Part shown: positions 1 to 13,488 of the stretch, piece after piece | Layout: the number at the start of each line of letters is the position of its first letter | Numbering within the stretch: the stretch's first letter is position 1 | Assembly: GCA_016707895.1 (NCBI GenBank) | Contig: JADJGV010000001.1 | Span: forward strand, 297,501-361,500 | From: Myxococcales bacterium | GTDB taxonomy: Bacteria > Myxococcota_A > Polyangia > Haliangiales > Haliangiaceae | DNA: 64,000 nt | Direction of reading: 5' to 3' | Position numbers and translations under genes: made by a program | Notes under the pieces: model-generated | What the model saw: the letters and a program-made list of their open reading frames with translations, nothing else | Told to the model about the DNA's origin: nothing | The model's database searches: none

Positions 1-55
1 CGCCCCACCCGAAGGCAGGTGCGCAGCACAAACTCAACGCTCTCTCTTCCGCTAT

Positions 56-244
56 TCAGTTTTCAGAGACCGAGTCGTCGGCGGCGTCCGTTTCGGTTGC
101 CGTCGAGGGAAGCGACTTATACAGAACGGCCCCGAGCGCGTCAACATCGATCGCGGTTTTTTCTACGCGCGCCGATTTGTCCGCGTAGGTCATCGAAAAC
201 ACGGTGAATTTCGGCGCGGCGATCGTGATTTTTTTCCGCGCCAT
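56..244 (-). CDS. Small hypothetical protein, 62 aa
   Basis: A short minus-strand frame starting at ATG (244) encodes a 62-residue protein, N-terminus MARKKITIAAPKFTVFSM, with an acidic C-terminal tail. No signal peptide, membrane segment or known motif is visible. Its base composition is less GC-extreme than the genes around it, and the ribosome-binding site is weak (GGGG just upstream). It stands alone at the window edge, divergent from the kinase that starts at 559. I do not recognise it. It could be a real small gene or a chance frame. Confidence 0.4.
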   Translation of the reverse strand: MARKKITIAAPKFTVFSMTYADKSARVEKTAIDVDALGAVLYKSLPSTATETDAADDSVSEN

Positions 245-558
245 CCCCGCATGATGATTCGCGCGCCGTGGCGATCGGCGGGTGGAAATTGCCGCGCGGG
301 GTGGTGCGCGCGCCCCTCCTGGCGCCGATTAACAGGCTGAAATCGAAGGATTTTTGGCGCTCGTTTTGGGATTCCGACCAGTGGCGGCGGGCGCATCCCG
401 CGCGGGCGCGCCGGCCGGATCCACCTGGGCGTGCTTTTTTTTCGAGCTGGCGGCGCGGCGTGGCGCCCGCGCTCGCCCAGGCGAAGAGCCCAGGGGTTGG
501 CCACCGAGGGCGGCCGCCGCTCGACCGGCGCAGCCCGGGCGGAGTACGCTACGCCCCG
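245..558. other. Non-coding stretch upstream of kinase gene
   Basis: These 314 bases separate the divergent small gene and the kinase operon. An open frame continues upstream of the kinase start through this stretch, but the translated residues are Arg/Pro-rich and do not resemble kinase sequence, so I treat it as a 5' region. No clear promoter, repeat or terminator is seen. Confidence 0.4.
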
Positions 559-1898
<1,340 letters not shown>

Positions 1899-1902
<4 letters not shown>

Positions 1903-2807
1903 AGCGCGCGCTGCTCGCGCTCGCGGTGTGCGCGCTGCTGGCCGTGCCGGCGCGCGCCGATCGCGACTACCTGACGTACAAGGTGCGGGCCGGCGACTCG
2001 CTGGCGCTGCTGGCGGCCGAGTACTACGGCGACCGCAACCACGCGGTCTTCATCATGGTCGCGAACAAGCTCGACCACCCGCGGCCGCTCAAGCCGGGCG
2101 AGAAGCTGCGCATCCCGGTGTCGCGGACGGTGACCGCGGCGGTCGGCGACACGCTCGAGGGCCTGGCCCAGGCCTACCTGGGCGACAAGCGCCGCGCGCC
2201 GTACCTGGCCGAGTTCAACGGCGTCGATCCCACCGACAGCCTGGCCGCCGGCGCGACGCTGACGATCCCGTTCCACGTCGTCCACACCGCGGCCGGCGAC
2301 GAGACGCTGGCGGCGATCGCCGCGGCGTACTTCGGCGACAGCAAGAACGCGCCGCTGCTCCGCGGCTACAACTTCCTCGACCGCGACACGCTGGCCGCCG
2401 GCGAGTCGATCGTCATCCCGATCAATCACGTCAAGGTGCGCGCGTCGGCGATGCCGCCGGTCGACGCCGAGTCGAAGGCGCGCACCCAGAAGCGCGAGCA
2501 GATGATGGAGCTGGCCAGCCAGGTGCTGCCGCGCGCCACCGACGCGTGGCGGGCCGGCGCCTACGGTGACGTCAAGCGCGAGCTGATCGCGGTCGACCTC
2601 GACTTCGTCGACACCGACCGCGCGGCGGCGCTGGGCCTGCTCCTGGGCGCGGCCTACGTGGCGCTCGACGACGAGGTGTCGGCGCGGGCGTCGTTCCAGC
2701 GGGTGCTCGAGCGCCGGCCGCGGACGACGATGTCGACCTACCGCTACTCGCCGCGGATCGTCGCGGTGTGGAAGAAGGCGGGCGGGCAGCTGGCCGATGC
2801 GCGGTAG
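1899..2807 (+). CDS. Secreted triple-LysM protein
   Basis: A 302-residue exported protein starting at GTG 1899, which overlaps the kinase stop and has a perfect AAGGAGG site five bases upstream. A signal peptide ends near VPARA (residue about 21). Three consecutive LysM-type repeats follow, each with a D(S/T)L core and ending in an IP-type strand, about residues 27-75, 78-125 and 127-175. The last 120 residues are helical and may be TPR-like. LysM modules bind GlcNAc polymers such as peptidoglycan. Translational coupling to a kinase with a PEGA domain suggests a cell-wall sensing pair. Confidence 0.85.
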
Positions 2808-3774
2808 CGCGACGGCGCTGGCGCTGGCGCTGACGCTGGCGGCGTGCGGCTCGGGCGGCGGCGGCAGCGGGCGGCGGGGCGCCGGCGAGGTGGCGGCGGC
2901 GGGGCTGGCGGCGGCGCTCGACCGCGCGGCGCTCGAGGTGGCGCCGTGGCGGTGCGCGACGCTGGCGCCGGTGACCACCGCGGGCGAGCTGACGGCCGGC
3001 GGCCGCACCTGGCGCCGCCAGCAGCGCACGCTGACGAGCGCCGGCGCCAGCCTGACCGTGGCGGCGGTGGCCGACGCCCGGGGCGCGACCGACCCTGCGT
3101 GGCGCGCGGCCCTGCGCGGCGCCCAGGTCGACCTGGTGGTCGCGGTGGGCGGCATGGGCACCACCGAGGCCGAGCTGACGGCCAGCCTCGGCGCGCTGAC
3201 CGATCCGGCGTGGCTGACGGTGGCCATCCCCGGCACCGCCGAGGCCTGGCCGGCGCACCGCGCCGCCGTGGCCGCGCTGGCCGGCGGCGGCGCGGCGATC
3301 GTCGACGGCAGCGACCTGCGGCTGCTCGACGGCGGCGCGGCCGTGCTCGCGACGCTGCCGGGCGCGGCCTACCCGGAGCGGCTGGCGGCGGCCAGCGACG
3401 GCTGCGTCTACGACGGCGCCGACGCGGCGGCGATCGTCGCGGCGGCGCGGGCCCTGGCCGAGACCCGGCCGGCCCTGCTGGCGACCGCGACCGCGCCCCA
3501 GGGCGGCGCCAGCGACCGCCTGGTCGGCGGCGTCCACGCCGGCGATCCGGCCCTGGCTGCCACCGTCGCGCCGCTGGCGGCGGTGCTCCACGCGCCGGTG
3601 GGCGCGCCGGCCGGCGCCGGCGAGCGCGACGGCGCCGGCGTGGTCGGCATCGCGGCCGGGTCGCTCGATCCGCTGCCGCGCGTTGGCGCCGACGGCGCGC
3701 GCGCGGCGACGGCCATCCCGATCGTGACGATCGACCGCGCCGGCGTGCGCTGGCGGCTGCTGACGTCGCCGTAG
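2797..3774 (+). CDS. Lipoprotein of unknown function
   Basis: A 325-residue protein whose N-terminus ends in LTLAACGSG, a clear lipobox with lipidated Cys near residue 17, so it is anchored in the envelope. It overlaps the LysM gene by 11 bases and is probably in the same transcript. The body is Ala/Gly-rich with alternating hydrophobic strands such as VDLVVAVGG. That pattern vaguely resembles a phosphoesterase core, but I see no complete metal-ligand set. Function unassigned. Confidence 0.8.
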   Translation: MRGSATALALALTLAACGSGGGGSGRRGAGEVAAAGLAAALDRAALEVAPWRCATLAPVTTAGELTAGGRTWRRQQRTLTSAGASLTVAAVADARGATDPAWRAALRGAQVDLVVAVGGMGTTEAELTASLGALTDPAWLTVAIPGTAEAWPAHRAAVAALAGGGAAIVDGSDLRLLDGGAAVLATLPGAAYPERLAAASDGCVYDGADAAAIVAAARALAETRPALLATATAPQGGASDRLVGGVHAGDPALAATVAPLAAVLHAPVGAPAGAGERDGAGVVGIAAGSLDPLPRVGADGARAATAIPIVTIDRAGVRWRLLTSP

Positions 3775-3806
3775 CGGCTTCGATCGCGCCGGGATTCGGT
3801 GCTACG

Positions 3807-5834
<2,028 letters not shown>

Positions 5835-5852
5835 CGGCGCGGCCGCGCGCGA

Positions 5853-6533
5853 TCACGCGTGCTGGGCGATGTCGGCGGTCAGCGCGTCGAGCAGCGCGTC
5901 GAGGCCGGCGTCGCGGTCGACGAAGCGGTGGACCAGCGGCGGCAGCGGCGGCGGCCCATCGCTGGCGCCGCGGACGATCCGGCGCGTCGTCGGTTGCAGC
6001 CGGCGCGCCGCGCCCAGCACGTCCTGCCAGCGTTGGTCGGAGACGTCGTGCTCGGCGATCACCGCGTCGAGGTGGACCCCGCGCAGCGCCTCGACCGTGC
6101 CGTCGAGGTCGGTCGCGAACTGCACGTCCCAGCCGCTGGTCACGTACAGCGCCAGCGCGCCGCGCTGCCGCCGCTCGTCGCCGACCACCAGCACCCGCAG
6201 CCGCCGCGCCGGCTTGTCGCTGGCGTTGGTCGCGTGGGCCAGCACCGCCACCATGATCTTCCAGTCGTCGGGCGGCGCGTCGAGCCGGACCCCGAGGCCG
6301 GGGTTGGCGCCGGTCAGCACCCGGGTCACCGCGCCGGTCACTTCGATCGGCGCGCCGCGGGTGCGGTCGAAGATCGTGATGCTGAGCTGCGCCCCGAGGT
6401 CGAGCGGCGCGGCGGTGTCGAGGAAGCACCCCACCGACGAGACGTCGCGGGTCTGGCACACGAACAGGTCGCCCGCGACCGGGTGGACGGTGGCGGCGAG
6501 CTGCGCGCGGATGCGGACGGCACGACGAGACAC
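5853..6533 (-). CDS. PilZ domain protein with receiver-like C-terminus
   Basis: A 226-residue cytoplasmic protein. The N-terminal ~100 residues match a PilZ domain: an Arg-rich start (RRAVRIRAQ) and the DVSSVG signature, the pattern that contacts cyclic di-GMP. The C-terminal half begins RLRVLVVGDE and folds like a response-regulator receiver, but I do not see the normal phospho-acceptor arrangement, so it may be an unphosphorylated protein-docking domain. It is convergent with the kinase at 3807 and divergent from the phosphatase at 6606. Confidence 0.75.
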   Translation of the reverse strand: MSRRAVRIRAQLAATVHPVAGDLFVCQTRDVSSVGCFLDTAAPLDLGAQLSITIFDRTRGAPIEVTGAVTRVLTGANPGLGVRLDAPPDDWKIMVAVLAHATNASDKPARRLRVLVVGDERRQRGALALYVTSGWDVQFATDLDGTVEALRGVHLDAVIAEHDVSDQRWQDVLGAARRLQPTTRRIVRGASDGPPPLPPLVHRFVDRDAGLDALLDALTADIAQHA

Positions 6534-6605
6534 GGACGATCGGTGATATCACGGGCGACGGGACGCGAGCCAGCGTACCGCCGCGCGGTGATACGATCGG
6601 GAGCC

Positions 6606-8699
6606 GTGCCGGTCGCCCTCAGCTTTCATCTGACCGCGCTGCCGTTCCTGGCGCTGGCGGTCGGGCTGGCGACGCTGGCGCTGCTGCCGGCGTTGCTGCG
6701 CGGCGAGGTCGTCGTGCGGCTCGGCTTCACGATGATCGGCCTGTGCGCGCTGCCGTGGGCGGCGACCACCGCGCTGGCCGCGTGCGTCGACGATGGCCCG
6801 TCGCTCCTGCCGTTCATGCGCGCCGCGTTCGCGCCGATCCCGCTGGTCGGCTCGGGCCTGCTGATCGTGATGCTCGGCGTCGCCGGCCGCATCGAGGGCC
6901 ACCGCCGGATCGTCGTCGTGTCGGTGGTGCTCAACGCGGCGCTGATGGTGCTGTGCGCGTCGTCGTCGACGGTGGTCGCGGCGATCGCGCCGACCGAGTG
7001 GGGGCTGCCCTACCCGCGCGCCGGCTACCTGTACGGCCTGTTCGTCACGTCGATCCCGGCCTGCGTCGCCTACGGCGCGTGGGCCACCCGCGGCGCGTCG
7101 GTCGATCGCCTGGTGCGCGCGACCTCGCGCAAGGCGGTCCTCGGCGTCGGCCTCCTCGCGGTGCTGGCGATCAGCGACGTGTTCCTCACCTACGGCGTGT
7201 TCGGCGTGTACCCGGTGTCGTGGCTGCCCAGCCTGATCGCCGTCGGGCTGTCGCTGTACGCGATCGTCGCCGGCGACGTGCTCAACCAGCGCGGCGTGGA
7301 TCGCGCCGCGGTGATCGAGGCCGGGGTCGCGATCGCGGGCGCCGCGGCGGTGACGGTGCTGGCGGTGGCGGTCCGCACGCCGGCGATCCTGGCGATCGTC
7401 ACCGGCGGCTACGCGGCGGCGATGGTGGCCATCGGCCGCACGCTGGCGATGGCGGCCCCGCCGCCCCAGGCCCGCGACAAGAAGCTGGTCGCGCTGCGCG
7501 ACGCGATCGACCTCGCCGAGCGCGACGACGAGCTGGCCGCGGCGGCGGCCGAGCTGCTGGCCGCGGCCAGCCTGCTGGTCCACGTGCGGGTGTGGTTCGG
7601 CGCCGGCGACCTGCGGCCGGCCAGCGGCGGGCGCGGCGCGGCGGCGCTGGCGGTGCCGGCCGAGATCCGCGGGTTCCTGGTACAGCAGGCGCGGCCGCTG
7701 CCGATCGGCGACCTGGTGACCGAGCGGCTGGGGCCGCTGCGGCCGACGATGATGGCCTGGGTCGCCGAGCTCGGCGCCGACGTCGTGGTGCCGCTGTGCG
7801 AGCGCGACGCGCTGGTGGGGCTGCTGGTCGGCGACCTGCCCGGCGACCGCGCGCTGCGCGACTCGGAGCGGGTCCAGCTCGACGACCTGGCCCGCGCCAT
7901 CGCCCGCGCCCACACCGTGCACTCCCTGCGCCGCGACATCGACGCCCGCACCGAGCTGGCGCGCGAGGTCGAGCTGGCCGACGTCGTGCGCCAGGCCCGG
8001 GCCTCTGGCGGCCGGCGCACGCTGGCCGGGATCGACGTCGCCGTCGCTTACCACCCGGCGCCGCGGGTGGCCGGCGACCTGTGGTTCGCCGGCGAGCTGG
8101 CCGACGGGCGCGGGTTCGTGCTGGTAGGCGACGTCGCCGGCCGCGGCACGCCGGCGGCGCTGGTGTCGGCGGCGGTGATCGGCGCGTGCCAGAGCGCGGT
8201 CGGGCTCGCCGAGCCCACCGCGACCCCGCTGGCGGTGCTGACGCTGCTCCACGGCGTCGTGCGCGCCATCGACGACGGCCGGCACCGGGTCACCGCCGCC
8301 GCGCTGCTGATCGAGCGGGCGACCGCCGACGCGCCGGCGCGGGTGACGATGGCGCTGGCCGGCCACCGCGGCGGCTACCTGACCCGCCCGCGCGGCGACG
8401 AGGTCGAGCTGGTGCCGCTGGTCGGCCGCGGCGCGCCGCTGGGCGAGCCCGACTGGCGGGCCAGCGAGGCCAGCCACACGCTGGCGCCCGGCGACGCCGT
8501 GGTGCTGGTGTCCGACGGCGTGGTCGCCGCGCGCAACCGCGAGGGCGCGGCGTGGGGCGAGCGCCGGCTGCAGCGCACGCTGCGCGAGCTGGTCGGGCGC
8601 GGCGGCGACGTGGCCGACGCCACGCTGGCCGCGGTCGACGGCCACGTCGGCGACGCCCGCCTCGACGACGACGTGCTGATCGTCGCGGTCACGCCGTAG
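6606..8699 (+). CDS. Membrane SpoIIE/PP2C-type protein phosphatase
   Basis: A 697-residue protein. About seven hydrophobic helices in the first 280 residues form a membrane sensor. A central region (about 300-440) with FVVP-like strands resembles a GAF module. The C-terminal ~240 residues are a SpoIIE/RsbU phosphatase with VAGDLWF, VGDVAGRGTPAAL, LAGHRGGYL, LVSDGVV and DDDVLIVAV, the metal-binding Asp blocks of the family. Such enzymes dephosphorylate anti-anti-sigma factors in partner-switching pathways. GTG 6606 is preceded closely by GGGAG; an in-frame GTG at 6588 is an alternative. Confidence 0.85.
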   Translation: MPVALSFHLTALPFLALAVGLATLALLPALLRGEVVVRLGFTMIGLCALPWAATTALAACVDDGPSLLPFMRAAFAPIPLVGSGLLIVMLGVAGRIEGHRRIVVVSVVLNAALMVLCASSSTVVAAIAPTEWGLPYPRAGYLYGLFVTSIPACVAYGAWATRGASVDRLVRATSRKAVLGVGLLAVLAISDVFLTYGVFGVYPVSWLPSLIAVGLSLYAIVAGDVLNQRGVDRAAVIEAGVAIAGAAAVTVLAVAVRTPAILAIVTGGYAAAMVAIGRTLAMAAPPPQARDKKLVALRDAIDLAERDDELAAAAAELLAAASLLVHVRVWFGAGDLRPASGGRGAAALAVPAEIRGFLVQQARPLPIGDLVTERLGPLRPTMMAWVAELGADVVVPLCERDALVGLLVGDLPGDRALRDSERVQLDDLARAIARAHTVHSLRRDIDARTELAREVELADVVRQARASGGRRTLAGIDVAVAYHPAPRVAGDLWFAGELADGRGFVLVGDVAGRGTPAALVSAAVIGACQSAVGLAEPTATPLAVLTLLHGVVRAIDDGRHRVTAAALLIERATADAPARVTMALAGHRGGYLTRPRGDEVELVPLVGRGAPLGEPDWRASEASHTLAPGDAVVLVSDGVVAARNREGAAWGERRLQRTLRELVGRGGDVADATLAAVDGHVGDARLDDDVLIVAVTP

Positions 8700-8719
8700 C
8701 CGCCGGGCCACGCGCGCGG

Positions 8720-11470
<2,751 letters not shown>

Positions 11471-11647
11471 CCCCGCGGATTTACTCGACGACGCCCGGCG
11501 GCGCCAGCGGCAGCGCGCGGAAAGCGGCGGCGGCGACCGCCCGCGGCGGCCCGCTCGTCGAACGTGCGCCGCGCGCCCGACGACGGATTCGCGCGCGAAA
11601 AAACTCCAGCAGTCAACGCGACATCCAACATTCTCAAAAAAAGGTGT

Positions 11648-11676
11648 TTGACTTTCTCCGGGCGGACGATTAGAAG
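11648..11676 (+). promoter_or_regulatory. Sigma-70-like promoter facing the tRNA array
   Basis: TTGACT (11648-11653) and TAGAAG (11671-11676) are separated by 17 bases. The surrounding DNA is unusually AT-rich for this genome (a run of seven A just upstream). It points toward the small frame at 11746 and the array beginning at 12127, about 450 bases away. Assigning it to the array is inference. Confidence 0.45.
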
Positions 11677-11745
11677 TTGGTCATTCGTCGCGCGAGCCTT
11701 CGGGTGAACGCGGCCGGCTGAGACGGAGAACGGGAAACGGGGTCG

Positions 11746-12045
11746 GTGGGAAAGAAAATTGGAACGAACGTCTCCGTCGGACGTCACAACGCCAGCAACC
11801 ACGACTCAACCGAGCACACGCCAAAAAGCCAACACGCCATGTTCACCAACTTCGCACATACCGCTACCCGCAACGCCGTCTCGGCCGAGCGCTGGTGCGC
11901 GTATTCGTTGCCAGCCGCGAATGCCCTCTTCGGGGCCGCGCGCCTGGCCAGCGAAGGCGGAGAGTCCACGTGCGTGCGTCGCATGGCGCTCGTCTCGCAG
12001 CTCGCCATCGGTAGCAAGGATCGGCCGCCCGGAGCCTTTGTCTAG
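11746..12045 (+). CDS. Doubtful 99-aa frame or leader region before the tRNA array
   Basis: A GTG-started frame of 99 residues, N-terminus MGKKIGTNVSVGRHNASN, lies between the putative promoter and a hairpin at 12068. Third-position GC bias is weaker than in proven genes nearby, and frames are also open on the other strand, so it may be untranslated leader. No motif recognised. If expressed it would be a basic, soluble, Cys-containing protein. Confidence 0.25.
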   Translation: MGKKIGTNVSVGRHNASNHDSTEHTPKSQHAMFTNFAHTATRNAVSAERWCAYSLPAANALFGAARLASEGGESTCVRRMALVSQLAIGSKDRPPGAFV

Positions 12046-12067
12046 CTCGTCTCTCGACGAGTGAACC

Positions 12068-12100
12068 AAGGGCCACCCGGGCGAACCCCAGGTGGCCCTT
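12068..12100 (+). terminator. Hairpin between leader region and first tRNA
   Basis: AAGGGCCACC (12068-12077) pairs perfectly with GGTGGCCCTT (12091-12100) around a 13-nt loop. It could end a short leader transcript or act as an attenuator or processing site ahead of the array. The T-run is minimal (CTTCG). Confidence 0.5.
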
Positions 12101-12126
12101 CGACGTTTCGGCCCACCTGCACCCAC

Positions 12127-12210
12127 GGGACGGTAGCTCGCTATGGAGGCGAGGCGGTCCGTAAAATCGATGTGTCCAACACCAGCCAGGTTCGATTCCT
12201 GGACGTCCCA
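12127..12210 (+). tRNA. tRNA-Tyr(GUA), C33
   Basis: Acceptor GGGACGG/ACGTCCC (last pair open), five-pair D-stem, T-arm CCAGG-TTCGATT-CCTGG. The anticodon loop reads CCGTAAA, giving GTA with C33. A long variable arm (GTGT/ACAC) fits the class II form of bacterial tRNA-Tyr. The anticodon stem has one open and one wobble pair, so the assignment is moderate. Confidence 0.6.
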
Positions 12211-12262
12211 CGACTGCATTGAGGGCCTCTCGCCCTCCCGCCACGCACAAGCAATCGAGTCT

Positions 12263-12335
12263 ACCGGACTCGTCTAATCGGCAAGACAGGCGGCTCTGAC
12301 CCGCAAGACTCCAGGTTCGACTCCTGGGTCCGGTA
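12263..12335 (+). tRNA. tRNA-Gln(CUG)
   Basis: A perfect acceptor ACCGGAC/GTCCGGT, D-stem GTCT/AGAC with G18-G19, anticodon loop CTCTGAC (CTG, normal U33) and T-arm CCAGG-TTCGACT-CCTGG. Discriminator A, no encoded CCA. A conventional-looking member of the array. Confidence 0.88.
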
Positions 12336-12392
12336 CTGCTGCGTCCTCGACGGGACGCGGTCACGCCCGAGGTGTGCCCGCGCCCTCCCCGA

Positions 12393-12532
12393 CGACGCCG
12401 ATCCCTGACAACTGAAGAGACGAACGACGTGGGCGCCCTTGCACGGCGCCCAGCAAACGAGCTCGCGCGGCCGTAATCCGCGCGAGGCTCACCCCCGGCG
12501 TCGCCGCGATTCCCGATCGCGGAGCGCCGGGG
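12393..12532 (+). ncRNA. Cluster of strong hairpins between tRNAs, function unknown
   Basis: There is no T-arm here. GGGCGCC-CTTGCAC-GGCGCCC (12431-12451) and a nine-pair hairpin CTCGCGCGG-CCGTAAT-CCGCGCGAG (about 12462-12486) both have seven-base loops resembling anticodon loops. CGACGCCG (12393-12400) can pair with CGGCGTCG (12496-12503) and enclose both; alternatively CCCCGGCG pairs with CGCCGGGG (12525-12532). This could be a structured RNA or simply processing spacers. Confidence 0.35.
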
Positions 12533-12538
12533 CTCTCT

Positions 12539-12611
12539 CCCACTCTAGCGTATGTGGTCTACGCGGCCGGCCGAAACCCGGAGGATTCTGGTTCGATTCC
12601 AGAGAGTGGGG
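12539..12611 (+). tRNA. tRNA-Phe(GAA), C33
   Basis: Acceptor CCCACTC/GAGTGGG is perfect, D-stem GCGT/ACGC, T-arm TCTGG-TTCGATT-CCAGA. The anticodon stem GCCGG/CCGGA fixes the loop as CCGAAAC: anticodon GAA with C at position 33 instead of U. Discriminator is G. Confidence 0.8.
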
Positions 12612-12640
12612 CCGCCTTCCCCGGAAGGCATTTCGTCCTC

Positions 12641-12715
12641 GAGCTGGTAGCAAACGTTGGCTTTGCAGCGGTTTCTTAAACCGTCCCGACGTGGGTTCGA
12701 TTCCCACCCGGCTCA
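12641..12715 (+). tRNA. tRNA-Lys(CUU)
   Basis: Acceptor GAGCTGG/CCGGCTC (one wobble), D-stem GCAA/TTGC, anticodon arm GCGGT-TTCTTAA-ACCGT giving CTT with U33, T-arm GTGGG-TTCGATT-CCCAC, discriminator A. Conventional fold. Confidence 0.88.
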
Positions 12716-12837
12716 CGCTAGCGAGTGTCGTGGCGCGACGTCCGCCGACCGCCCCGATGACTCGTCAGGTGTCTCGTGCGCGCCACGAGGCGTGTGATCC
12801 GCCGATCACGCGCTTCCAGGCGCACGGGCCCACCGCC

Positions 12838-12908
12838 GCAGGTGAAGTGTTGTGGTGACACACCGGTTCGCCAGACCGGGATCGCGGGTTCGATTCCCGC
12901 CATCTGCT
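12838..12908 (+). tRNA. tRNA-Gly(GCC), C33
   Basis: Acceptor GCAGGTG/CATCTGC, D-stem GTGT/ACAC with GG in the loop, anticodon arm CCGGT-TCGCCAG-ACCGG (GCC, C33), T-arm GCGGG-TTCGATT-CCCGC, discriminator T. The upstream spacer carries a ten-pair hairpin at 12790-12813. Confidence 0.82.
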
Positions 12909-12913
12909 CGTAT

Positions 12914-12979
12914 TCCAGGGAGGCTCGTCGCCGAGCCTCCCCTCGGCGGGGTCATGCCCCCGCCGAGCCTCCCCTCCAC
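12914..12979. repeat. Tandem-hairpin dispersed repeat, copy 1
   Basis: Two perfect ten-pair hairpins side by side: GGGAGGCTCG/CGAGCCTCCC with a TCGC loop (12918-12941) and CTCGGCGGGG/CCCCGCCGAG around a TCATG-type loop (12942-12967), then CCTCCCCTCCA. A closely related element lies at 55582-55642 and a diverged one at 30645-30690, so this is a genome repeat, probably a terminator or REP-like unit. Confidence 0.75.
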
Positions 12980-13110
12980 GACGGCTGTCCGCACACCTCC
13001 CGGGTGGTGCGAGCCGACCGGGCGGGTGCTCGCACGTGAACCTGAACGGCCATGCACGGCGAACGTGCACAGGACCGACGCGCGGGCGCCGGCCGCGTGA
13101 GACCGATATC

Positions 13111-13181
13111 GTGGCTCTGATGTAACAGCAGCAGCTCAGGCCTCCACCCTGATCGTGCGGGTGCAAATCCCGCGAGCCACT
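13111..13181 (+). tRNA. tRNA-Gly(UCC)-like, C33, G55
   Basis: Acceptor GTGGCTC/GAGCCAC is perfect; anticodon arm TCAGG-CCTCCAC-CCTGA (TCC, C33); T-arm GCGGG-TGCAAAT-CCCGC, so position 55 is G. The D-arm is poor and its loop reads AACAGCAGC, lacking the GG pair. One of eleven array members with the G55 T-loop, and one of few followed by CCA. Confidence 0.65.
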
Positions 13182-13199
13182 CCAGTTCCGCGGGCCGCT

Positions 13200-13239
13200 G
13201 ACCGAGGGTTCTCGCTCATACCGAATCACCCCCTCGGTC
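13200..13239 (+). other. Spacer hairpin before block-one end
   Basis: GACCGAGGG (13200-13208) pairs perfectly with CCCTCGGTC (13231-13239). The region 13182-13356 otherwise holds only a very short minihelix (GCGAGGG/CCCTCGC) and no acceptable tRNA. Confidence 0.4.
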
Positions 13240-13356
13240 GTCACCTCGCCCGTGGACCAACGTAGCGCCGCCGGTGGGCCGATGGCGCGAGGGTTACCGT
13301 CGAAAAGTATCCCCCTCGCAGCCGCTCCTTGCCCACGTGGATGCGCCCGTGCCTTC

Positions 13357-13429
13357 GCCAGTCGTCCCTCGATGGGTCGAGGCGCCGCCCCGTAAGCGGA
13401 TGTCCGGAGTTCGATTCTCCCGTCTGGCT
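13357..13429 (+). tRNA. tRNA-Thr(CGU), C33
   Basis: Acceptor GCCAGTC/GTCTGGC with one mismatch, D-stem CCTC/GAGG with GGG in the loop, anticodon arm GCCGC-CCCGTAA-GCGGA (CGT, C33), T-loop TTCGATT. Last tRNA of block one; the Ro60 start codon follows after 59 bases, so they are probably on one transcript. Confidence 0.78.
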
Positions 13430-13488
13430 CTCACCGTTTGTTCCGCAACCGTACTCACTGCCCGCATACCCCGGGCCGGAGGTTCGCC

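Noticed and set aside
13191..13198. Sixth occurrence of the insert octamer CGGGCCGC
   Set aside because: It lacks the TCGCCC partner and the outer stem; chance at this GC content.
13282..13315. Minihelix GCGAGGG/CCCTCGC as a possible tiny tRNA
   Set aside because: Only 34 nt with no T-arm or anticodon arm; more likely a spacer hairpin.
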